From NCBI GenBank assembly GCA_017958465.1, contig JAGDCQ010000301.1, positions 1-7,494 of the forward strand: DNA of 7,494 bases. The letters run 5' to 3'. Shown piece by piece: positions 1 to 5,601 of the stretch. The DNA comes from Lachnospiraceae bacterium. Its GTDB lineage: Bacteria; Bacillota; Clostridia; Lachnospirales; Lachnospiraceae. The position numbers were made by a program, and so were the translations under genes. Positions within the stretch are counted from its first letter, which is position 1. Each line of letters opens with the position of its first letter. Below the pieces are notes generated by a model that was given only the letters and a program-made list of their open reading frames with translations, ran no database searches and was not told the origin of the DNA.

Positions 1-1
1 A

Positions 2-46
2 ATCGCAGTTTATGACGCCTTTCTTGCAAGGAAGCGTGAGCTGTAA
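2..46 (+). CDS. C-terminal end of an upstream gene (partial, unidentified)
   Basis: The frame beginning at base 2 reads IAVYDAFLARKREL and stops at TAA 44-46. Its codons (GAC, GCC, AAG, GAG, CTG) match the usage of the genes that follow. The other two frames read less like protein here; one of them also stays open, to a TAG at 69-71. Only 14 residues are visible, so the product cannot be named. The amphipathic, basic tail and the position ahead of aro genes would be compatible with another shikimate-pathway enzyme such as chorismate synthase, but this is a guess. The gene would end 55 bases before the aro fusion gene, with no obvious promoter or terminator between them, so the two are probably co-transcribed. 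Confidence 0.4.
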   Translation: MAVYDAFLARKREL

Positions 47-60
47 ACAGGGATACCTGA

Positions 61-105
61 ATGAGTATTAGCCGCTACCAAAAGCGGCCGGGAGACAGAA
101 AATGA
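61..105 (+). other. Possible 14-codon upstream reading frame coupled to the aro fusion gene
   Basis: An ATG at 61 opens a frame (MSISRYQKRPGDRK) whose TGA at 103-105 overlaps the ATG of the aro fusion gene at 102-104, giving an ATGA junction. It has its own AGGGA at 49-53, seven bases before the ATG. Inside it lies a perfect 6-bp inverted repeat, GCCGCT at 71-76 and AGCGGC at 83-88, and just after that the GGGAG ribosome binding site of the aro gene (90-94). This arrangement could couple translation, or could be chance in a short gap. The peptide has one Tyr and no Phe or Trp, so it is not a classical aromatic attenuator leader. Confidence 0.2.
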
Positions 106-1613
106 ACAGAGACAGTTTAAGGATAAAGATCGACGAGATAGACGCTCAGCTTGTGGAACTCTTCGTAAAGAGGATGGATGTAGCCGGTGCCATAGGAAAA
201 GTGAAGTTTGAGCAGGGGATACCCATCTACGACAAGGATCGTGAGGAGGCAAAGATAGAGAGCCTCCGGGCCCTTGTGGACGAACAGTACAAGGACTATG
301 TGGAGCAGCTTTACAGGCAGATATTTGAGCTGAGCCGCACTTATCAGAAGGAGTGCACGGGGGTGGGCAACGGCATCGCCTGCAGGAAGCGCTGCGGCTT
401 GCTGGGCGAAAAGCTTGCCCACAGCTATTCTCCTTTCATCCATAAGGAGTTTGGCGACTATGAGTACAGGCTTTACGAGGTGGAGCCAGGGAAACTCCGC
501 TATTTCATTGAAAACGGGGACTGGGACGGCTTAAACGTAACTATCCCCTACAAGAGGGACGTGGTAACCTTCTGCGACAGCCTCACCCCCATAGCCAAGG
601 CACTTGGGAGCGTGAACGTGCTTGTAAGGAACGGGGACGGCACCATAACCGGTGATAATACTGATGCCTACGGCTTTGAAAAGCTGCTTGAAAAGACGGG
701 AGTGAGCGTAGCCGGCAAGAAGGCGCTGGTGCTCGGAAACGGCGGAGCTTCGGCCTCTGTACGGGAGGTGCTGAAAAACGCCGGGGCTAAGGTTACGGTC
801 ATCAGCAGGAACGGGGAAAACAACTACAACAACCTTGAGTTAAACGCCGACGCGGAAGTGATAGTAAACACCACGCCTGTGGGGATGTACCCCGATAACG
901 GCGAAAAACTGCTGGACCTTAAGAATTTCCCGAAGTGCGGCCTTGTGGTGGATATCATCTACAATCCCGCAAGGACGGCTCTTATCCTTCAGGCAGAAGA
1001 GCTTGGGATCCCGTGCGCCGGCGGGCTTTATATGCTTGTGGCCCAGGCAAAGCGCGCAGCAGAGCTGTTTTCCGGACAGCCTATAGATGACAGCGAAACA
1101 GACAGAGTGGAAAAGCTTCTTGGCGAGGAGATGGAGAACATCATCCTGATAGGCATGCCGGGGTGCGGAAAGTCCACTGTTGCCGGGCTTCTCGGGATCT
1201 TTGCCGAGAAAGATGTGATAGAGATCGACAGGCTTATCGAGAAGAAGGCCGGAATGAGCATCCCTGAAATCTTTGAGAGCCGGGGAGAAGCGGGTTTTAG
1301 AAAGCTTGAGAGCGAGGTCATCGCCGAGGTTTCGAAGCTGTCGGACAAGATCATCTCTACCGGAGGCGGCTGCGTTACAGTGCCGTCAAACTACGGGCTT
1401 CTGCATCAGAACGGCAAGATCGTCTGGATCAAGAGGGATATCGAAAAGCTTTCGAGGGAAGGCAGGCCCCTGTCCCAGAAAAACGACCTTGCGGATATGT
1501 ACGCCGTGAGAAGGCCGCTGTACGAGATGTTTGCGGACTTTGAAGCCGACAACAACGGCGACGCCGAGGAAACGGCAAGAAGCATTATGAAGAAGGTATG
1601 GAGTAATAAGTGA
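102..1613 (+). CDS. Trifunctional chorismate mutase / shikimate dehydrogenase / shikimate kinase
   Basis: A 503-residue cytoplasmic enzyme with three domains in order. Residues 1-87 are an AroQ-class chorismate mutase (chorismate to prephenate). All E. coli CM active-site positions are matched: R7, R24, K35, D44, R47, E48, S78 and Q82. Residues about 97-340 are AroE (NADPH-dependent 3-dehydroshikimate to shikimate): the shikimate serines S108 and S110, N145-T147 with catalytic K151, N172, D188 in GDNTD, a GNGGAS nucleotide loop (212-217), NTTPVGMYP (256-264) and Q315. R236 matches the NADP-binding arginine. The segment between R236 and NTTP is much shorter than in E. coli AroE. Residues 344-503 are AroK (shikimate to shikimate-3-phosphate): P-loop GMPGCGKST (351-359), D376, R400, GGG (421-423), a lid RPL (455-457) and R470. 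The first acid of the usual DxD is Glu (E374). The start is ATG 102, with GGGAG at 90-94; an in-frame stop at 69-71 rules out a longer protein. The stop is one base before the dehydroquinase gene, so they form an operon. Confidence 0.93.
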   Translation: MNRDSLRIKIDEIDAQLVELFVKRMDVAGAIGKVKFEQGIPIYDKDREEAKIESLRALVDEQYKDYVEQLYRQIFELSRTYQKECTGVGNGIACRKRCGLLGEKLAHSYSPFIHKEFGDYEYRLYEVEPGKLRYFIENGDWDGLNVTIPYKRDVVTFCDSLTPIAKALGSVNVLVRNGDGTITGDNTDAYGFEKLLEKTGVSVAGKKALVLGNGGASASVREVLKNAGAKVTVISRNGENNYNNLELNADAEVIVNTTPVGMYPDNGEKLLDLKNFPKCGLVVDIIYNPARTALILQAEELGIPCAGGLYMLVAQAKRAAELFSGQPIDDSETDRVEKLLGEEMENIILIGMPGCGKSTVAGLLGIFAEKDVIEIDRLIEKKAGMSIPEIFESRGEAGFRKLESEVIAEVSKLSDKIISTGGGCVTVPSNYGLLHQNGKIVWIKRDIEKLSREGRPLSQKNDLADMYAVRRPLYEMFADFEADNNGDAEETARSIMKKVWSNK

Positions 1614-1614
1614 C

Positions 1615-2064
1615 ATGAAGTTTTTGATAATAAACGGGCCAAACATCAATATGCGTGGCAAGTGCGAACCCGATATCTACGGGGCGAAGACCTATGAAGA
1701 TCTTGTGGATTTCGTAAAGGAGGCCTGCGAGAATGAGCAGGTGGAGGCTGAGTTTTTCCAGTCGAACCACGAAGGTGCCATAGTGGACAGGATACAGGAG
1801 GCTTACGGCGTTTTCGACGGGATCGTTATAAATCCGGCCGCTTACACCCACACCAGTATCGCGATACTTGATGCCTTAAAGGCGGTGGCGCTGCCCGCGG
1901 TGGAGGTCCACATTTCAAATGTTAAGGACAGAGAGGACTTCAGGCGCGTTTCCTACGCGGGGATGGCCTGTGTGAAGACCTTTATGGGCCTTGGATTTGA
2001 AGGCTACGCGGAGGCAGTAAGGTACCTGAAATGGTATATAAATAACGTCAGCAGCACCCATTGA
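1615..2064 (+). CDS. aroQ: Type II 3-dehydroquinate dehydratase (lid Arg replaced by Cys)
   Basis: A 149-residue protein of normal length for the small dodecameric type II dehydroquinases, which remove water from 3-dehydroquinate to give 3-dehydroshikimate, the substrate of the AroE domain encoded just upstream. Family motifs are clear: NGPN (7-10), EPDIYG (18-23) with the catalytic Tyr at 22, QSNHEG (49-54), INPAAYTHTS (72-81) with N73 and H79, VEVHISN (96-102) with H99, and REDFRR (106-111). Oddities: the lid loop is normally xREP with an essential Arg, but here it is KCEP, with Cys17 in that position; an extra Arg sits at 14, where Leu is usual. The His that commonly follows the RR pair is Val112. 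The start ATG 1615 lies one base after the preceding stop, with GGAG at 1600-1603. The gene is co-transcribed and probably translationally coupled with the aro fusion. Confidence 0.92.
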   Translation: MKFLIINGPNINMRGKCEPDIYGAKTYEDLVDFVKEACENEQVEAEFFQSNHEGAIVDRIQEAYGVFDGIVINPAAYTHTSIAILDALKAVALPAVEVHISNVKDREDFRRVSYAGMACVKTFMGLGFEGYAEAVRYLKWYINNVSSTH

Positions 2065-2076
2065 TGCCACTGACGT
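2045..2076 (-). terminator. Candidate hairpin terminator of the fliK-like gene, overlapping the aroQ end
   Basis: ACGTCAG (2045-2051) pairs perfectly with CTGACGT (2070-2076); after a 2x2 mismatch the stem continues with GCA (2054-2056) and TGC (2065-2067) around an 8-base loop. Read on the minus strand, the stem is followed by a T-rich stretch (TATTTATAT, within about 2035-2044), as expected for a weak intrinsic terminator of the minus-strand gene that stops at 2099. On the plus strand no T-run follows, so it would serve aroQ poorly. The hairpin spans the aroQ stop codon. Confidence 0.4.
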
Positions 2077-2098
2077 CAAAGTCAAATATGAACAGGGA

Positions 2099-3856
2099 TC
2101 AGGCTTTCCGGTCGAAGCGGTAGTGCTTTGTGTCGGAAGAGCCTGTGGTAGCGAGGAAGTCGTGGACAGGGTCTTCGGCTTCTTCTCTCGGAAGGATCTC
2201 GCAGTTTACGTTGAAGCCGAGAGCCTCAAGGCGTTCCGAAAGGTCCGTGATGTGCTCTGTCACAAGGCTTGCGGCTTCGTCGCCGAGATAGAACTTGGTG
2301 GTAAGGTTTGTGCCCGCCAGGTTAAGGTAGACATCCGTCTGCCCGAGGTGCTCCATGTCGAGGCGCAGGAGCACGGAGGCGTTTCCGTCCGCTTTCTTTG
2401 CGCGGTTACGCTTGTAAACATAAAGCTCGCCCTGGGTGAAGGAGTCTTTAAGCCTTACAGGGAGCTGGACATAAGGGAAGTAGCGGTTAAGCATGTTCAT
2501 GAATTCAAGGTTTTCCTTGAGATTCTCTACAGTTTTCCCGGCGGTCTCGAGCAACTTCTGAAGCTCGGCACCCGCTTCCGGATGTTTTTCTTTTATGGAA
2601 CCAAGGGCCTTTGCAAGGGTCTTGAGATCGTTGTTCAGGCGCTCGTACATATTTTCCACGGCATTGGGCTCGGAAAGATCCCTTGGAGAGAGGGACCAGC
2701 GGCTTAAAAACTTCTCGGCGGCTTCTTTTGAGACGACAGCTTTGCCGGAACCGTCACGGGCAAGATCCGGTGCTTCCTTAAGGGAAGGAGCGGAGTTTGC
2801 GGCATTTGCCCCGGAGTTATCTACCGAAGAGTTTCCAGCGCTTTGAGCGGTGGCTGCGTTTGAGGCTGCCAAAAGGGGCTGTGCGCCTTCGCTGCCGGCT
2901 GGCAGGGAGGCCCGGCCTGTACCTTGCTGCGCTTCACCTAAGGCCGCCTGCGAAACTGCTGCGTCGCCGCCGGCTTCCGCTGCACCTTCCGGTAAGGGAG
3001 CGCTTTGTGAAACAGGGCTTTCAAGAGCTTCTGCTGTATTTGCCTGTGTTCCTGCGGCGTTTATAAGGGCAGGATTCTCAGGTAAGCCCGCGGGTGAGCC
3101 TGTTGCGTCAGCCAAGGCCGATCCGTTTGCAACCGCGTTTCCGGGGGCCTGTGCGGCACCGGGTTCAGAGCCTTCTGCTGCCACACCGGGTTCCGTGAAC
3201 TCAAAGCCCGCCTCTTCCAAAAGAGAGGCGATCTCAGGAGAATCAAGGGCTGCAGCCAGGTCGCCAAGCTTTGGCATGAGCTTGTGCTCATAGTTGACGT
3301 AGGCTTCGTACTGGCCGATAGTGCTCAGGTTTATAGGCATATTGTGCTTTCGCATCTGGGCAAGGATAGTAGGGTCCGCCCCGGGAAACATCTTCATATC
3401 CTTCGCAAGGGTCTGGAGACTGTCCTGGTTTACGGGCAAAAGGTTGTCCAGAAGAGTATTTACGAGAGTGATGTTTTCCTCAGAAACGGGAAGCCCTGCC
3501 GCCAGCAGCGCGCGCCCCGCCATAGAACCTGTTGTGGTCTCGTTGCTCCCGGTAAGGAGCTTTAAGAGGAGCTGCTCACCGGTTGAACGCAGCACTTCAA
3601 AGTCCGCCGACTGCCCGATCGCAAGGTGGGCGCCAGCGGAGGTGTTTGCAAGGACAGTGGTCCCGTCGTCAAGCTTTAAGGTAAGCTGTTTCCCGACAAA
3701 GTCCGTGATCCTGGCGTGGATCCCTGTTCCTTCGGAAAGAAGCTGCTCGCCGGTGGAGATCTTAGCTCCGTTCGGAACCTCCCTGCCTTCGGCCTTGGAA
3801 AGGGCTGAAGGATGCCTGTCCGAGTATTTGGTTGTGATGGATGTACTGCCGTCCAT
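2099..3856 (-). CDS. FliK-like flagellar hook-length control protein
   Basis: A 585-residue protein without signal peptide or membrane segment. Residues about 34-102 form an OB-like module with the pattern seen at the N-terminus of FliK-like proteins (GIHARITDF, then KLDDGTTVLA, then IGQSADFEV). Residues 120-218 are predicted helical. Residues about 219-372 are a low-complexity linker rich in Ala, Gly, Ser and Pro, as in FliK molecular rulers. Helices at 375-450 precede a C-terminal domain (about 455-560) with LLRLDMEHLGQTDVYLNL, then KFYLGDEAASLVTEHI, then LEALGFNV, resembling the Flg_hook domain that switches export specificity of the flagellar type III apparatus. The start is ATG at 3854-3856, with AGAGG at 3863-3867 and a 6-base spacer. 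It stands alone, convergent with aroQ and divergent from the transporter operon. The family call rests on domain layout and remembered patterns; another flagellar or secreted structural role is possible. Confidence 0.65.
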   Translation of the reverse strand: MDGSTSITTKYSDRHPSALSKAEGREVPNGAKISTGEQLLSEGTGIHARITDFVGKQLTLKLDDGTTVLANTSAGAHLAIGQSADFEVLRSTGEQLLLKLLTGSNETTTGSMAGRALLAAGLPVSEENITLVNTLLDNLLPVNQDSLQTLAKDMKMFPGADPTILAQMRKHNMPINLSTIGQYEAYVNYEHKLMPKLGDLAAALDSPEIASLLEEAGFEFTEPGVAAEGSEPGAAQAPGNAVANGSALADATGSPAGLPENPALINAAGTQANTAEALESPVSQSAPLPEGAAEAGGDAAVSQAALGEAQQGTGRASLPAGSEGAQPLLAASNAATAQSAGNSSVDNSGANAANSAPSLKEAPDLARDGSGKAVVSKEAAEKFLSRWSLSPRDLSEPNAVENMYERLNNDLKTLAKALGSIKEKHPEAGAELQKLLETAGKTVENLKENLEFMNMLNRYFPYVQLPVRLKDSFTQGELYVYKRNRAKKADGNASVLLRLDMEHLGQTDVYLNLAGTNLTTKFYLGDEAASLVTEHITDLSERLEALGFNVNCEILPREEAEDPVHDFLATTGSSDTKHYRFDRKA

Positions 3857-3898
3857 AGCCTGCCTCTGATTTTATTTATGATCGAATAGTATTTTTGC

Positions 3899-3926
3899 TT
3901 GCAATTTAGCACTTTTTCTATATAAT
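3899..3926 (+). promoter_or_regulatory. SigA-type promoter candidate for the ABC transporter operon
   Basis: A perfect -10 TATAAT lies at 3921-3926, with a -35-like TTGCAA at 3899-3904 (four of six matches to TTGACA) and a 16-base spacer. Transcription would start near 3933 and leave a leader of about 94 bases before the ATG at 4027. The leader contains a run of eight T (3954-3961) but no strong stem before it, and I recognise no riboswitch in it. Confidence 0.6.
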
Positions 3927-3950
3927 AACTTTAAGTGCACGGGTTTACAA
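3922..3950 (-). promoter_or_regulatory. SigA-type promoter candidate for the fliK-like gene
   Basis: On the minus strand, TTGTAA (bases 3945-3950) lies 17 bases from TATTAT (3922-3927), which matches TATAAT at five of six positions. Transcription would start near 3915, leaving a leader of about 60 bases to the start codon at 3856. The -10 overlaps the -10 of the plus-strand promoter almost completely. A competing flagellar-sigma reading is TAAAGTTA (3926-3933) followed after 12 bases by AGTGCTAA (3906-3913), whose -10 is poor. Confidence 0.4.
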
Positions 3951-4015
3951 ATATTTTTTTTGCCGGATACAGCGAAATGTGAGTATGTGGGGATTCACTC
4001 GTCTTTATGCCGGTC

Positions 4016-4021
4016 AGGAGG
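4016..4021 (+). promoter_or_regulatory. Ribosome binding site that sets the start of the solute-binding protein
   Basis: AGGAGG lies five bases before the ATG at 4027. It decides against the in-frame GTG at 3979, which would add 16 hydrophilic and aromatic residues in front of an otherwise perfect lipoprotein signal peptide. Confidence 0.9.
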
Positions 4022-4026
4022 ATAAG

Positions 4027-5562
4027 ATGAAAAAAATACGATCTGTACTTTCTTTAGTATTTATCGGCATTTTTGCGCTTAGCTTAACAGCTTGCGGCAA
4101 ACCTGCCCCGACTCAGGAAGCCGGAAAAAACGGCGGTACTGTTACTGTCGGGATAACTGCCGATATTGACGGGCTCGATCCCCACAAGATCAAGTCTGCC
4201 GGAACCCGTGAGATAATGTTTAACCTTTATGAAGGCCTTGTAAAGGTTGATGCAAAAGGAAATATCGTAGGTGCTGTTGCATCTGAATACGAGATCTCCG
4301 CCGACGCCATGACATATTCCTTCAAGCTGCGCAAGGGCGTAAAGTTCAGCAACGGCAAGGAAGTTACTGCAAACGACGTTGTTTATTCGCTTAAGAGGCT
4401 TGCAGGCAAGCTTGAGAATCCCGACGCAGAAGTTGCTGTTGTTGCGGCAATGTCCATAGTTAACGACATCACTGCTTCAAAGAACGGCGATGATGACGTG
4501 ATCACCCTTAAGCTTGACAGCGCAAACAGTGAGCTTATCTGCTACCTTACGGGTGCTATCGTTCCCGAAGGCTACACAACGGCAGACGGCGCCGCTCCCG
4601 GCGTTGGCCCCTTCAAATATGAGTCCTACACACCTTTACAGGATCTTACCATCGTAAAGAACGAAAACTACTACAAGCCCGAGAACGTACACCTCGACAA
4701 AGTAGTATTTAAGATCATGACCGATTCCGATGCAGCATTTATGCAGGTTCTCGCAGGTGCCATCGATATCTACCCCAACCTTACCGCAGACCAGGTTGCG
4801 GCCCTTCCCGCAGGCTACAGGGCTGAATCAGGCGGTATGGCCCTTGTTCAGGCACTCTTTGTTAATGCCGATGTTGCGCCTTTCAACAACCAGAAGGTAA
4901 GAGAAGCGCTCAACTACGCTATCGACCGCGATTACATAATAAAGATGGTGGGCGACGGCAAGGGAACCCCTGTTTGCAGCGGTGTTTTCCCCGGCTTTGC
5001 AAAATACTATGACGCAAGCCTTGAAAGGTACTACACAAAGGATACTGCAAAGGCTAAGGAGCTTCTTAAGGAAGCAGGCTTCCCCGACGGCTTCTCCTTT
5101 ACCATCACCGTTCCTTCAAACTATAAATTCCATGTGGACACCGCCCAGGTTATCGCAGAACAGCTCAAGGAAGTGGGCGTAAACGCTCGCGTAGAGCAGG
5201 TTGAATGGGCTACCTGGTACAGCGATGTTTACAAGGGCGAGAAGTACGAAGGGACCATCATCGGTCTTGATTCAAACCTTGCACCCGGGGATATCTTAAG
5301 GTTCTATCCTTCAACCTCGAGCAAGAACTTTATGAACTACAACAGTGCGGAGTTCGACAGGATATATGCCCTTGCGGCTGCAGAAGCCGACGACGCAAAG
5401 AAGGTTGACTACTACAAACAGCTCCAGCAGATGCTTGCAAAGGATGCTGCGGCAGTGTTCATCCAGAACCCCGTCCTTTACGTTGCGGTAAGCGACAAGC
5501 TTGACGGATACACATTCTATCCGCTGTTTGTCCAGGATATGTCGTCCATTTATTTCAAGTAA
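4027..5562 (+). CDS. ABC transporter solute-binding lipoprotein, family 5 (oligopeptide/dipeptide/nickel class)
   Basis: A 511-residue extracellular lipoprotein that captures substrate and delivers it to the permeases encoded downstream. The signal peptide is basic (MKKIR) with a hydrophobic core and a lipobox LTAC; Cys23 would be lipidated, and a flexible linker (24-36) follows. The mature part shows the SBP_bac_5 pattern: GGTVTVGITADIDGLDPHK (36-54), an ILYEGL-like NLYEGL (66-71), and the family signature around 78-124 with YSFKLRKGVKFSNGKEVTANDVVYSLKR. Further family marks are PGVGPFKYESY (191-201), FNNQKVREALNYAIDRD (286-302), and a C-terminal NPVLYVAVSDKLDGY then YPLFVQDMSSIYF. Its length is typical. 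The substrate cannot be read from sequence; a short peptide is the default guess, with nickel chelate, sugar or another small molecule possible. It is the first gene of the operon, 39 bases before the permease gene, as expected for the most highly made component. Confidence 0.93.
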   Translation: MKKIRSVLSLVFIGIFALSLTACGKPAPTQEAGKNGGTVTVGITADIDGLDPHKIKSAGTREIMFNLYEGLVKVDAKGNIVGAVASEYEISADAMTYSFKLRKGVKFSNGKEVTANDVVYSLKRLAGKLENPDAEVAVVAAMSIVNDITASKNGDDDVITLKLDSANSELICYLTGAIVPEGYTTADGAAPGVGPFKYESYTPLQDLTIVKNENYYKPENVHLDKVVFKIMTDSDAAFMQVLAGAIDIYPNLTADQVAALPAGYRAESGGMALVQALFVNADVAPFNNQKVREALNYAIDRDYIIKMVGDGKGTPVCSGVFPGFAKYYDASLERYYTKDTAKAKELLKEAGFPDGFSFTITVPSNYKFHVDTAQVIAEQLKEVGVNARVEQVEWATWYSDVYKGEKYEGTIIGLDSNLAPGDILRFYPSTSSKNFMNYNSAEFDRIYALAAAEADDAKKVDYYKQLQQMLAKDAAAVFIQNPVLYVAVSDKLDGYTFYPLFVQDMSSIYFK

Positions 5563-5570
5563 CCTCAACC

Positions 5571-5582
5571 GCCGGAAACGGC
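5571..5582 (+). other. Small GAAA-tetraloop hairpin between binding-protein and permease genes
   Basis: GCCG (5571-5574), loop GAAA (5575-5578) and CGGC (5579-5582) form a short perfect GC stem closed by a GNRA tetraloop, starting nine bases after the binding-protein stop. No T-run follows, so it is not a terminator. Such intergenic stems can protect the 3' end of binding-protein mRNA, but a 4-bp stem may also be chance. Confidence 0.3.
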
Positions 5583-5601
5583 CACGCAGAGAGGTAAACT
5601 T

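Noticed and set aside
1125..1133. Internal start (ATG 1131 after GAGGAG) that could make a free shikimate kinase
   Set aside because: The GAGGAG abuts the ATG with no spacer, so it would initiate poorly, and GAG GAG is simply the codons for two Glu residues at the domain boundary. It is not excluded, only unsupported.
2071..2078. Palindrome TGACGTCA as a regulator binding site
   Set aside because: It is a single 8-base palindrome between gene 3' ends, where an operator is not expected; it is better explained as part of the hairpin.
2123..2707. Long plus-strand open frame (194 codons) antisense to the FliK-like gene
   Set aside because: It lies wholly inside a well-supported minus-strand gene and has no recognisable domain or convincing ribosome site; long antisense frames are expected from this codon bias. 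The same holds for 2850-3293 and 3321-3869.
3906..3933. Flagellar sigma-28/SigD-type promoter for the FliK-like gene (TAAAGTTA, 12 bases, AGTGCTAA on the minus strand)
   Set aside because: The -35 is good (7 of 8) but the -10 matches GCCGATAA at only 4 of 8 positions and lacks the CGAT core. A second try (TAAA, then TTCGATCA about 18 bases later) has the core but a spacing that is too long.
3954..3961. T8 run in the transporter leader as an attenuator
   Set aside because: No stable stem precedes it; the only local symmetry is the short GTGCAC palindrome.
3979..4026. Upstream GTG giving the binding protein 16 extra N-terminal residues
   Set aside because: The ATG at 4027 has AGGAGG at ideal spacing and starts a textbook lipoprotein signal peptide; the extension would spoil it and overlaps the ribosome site.
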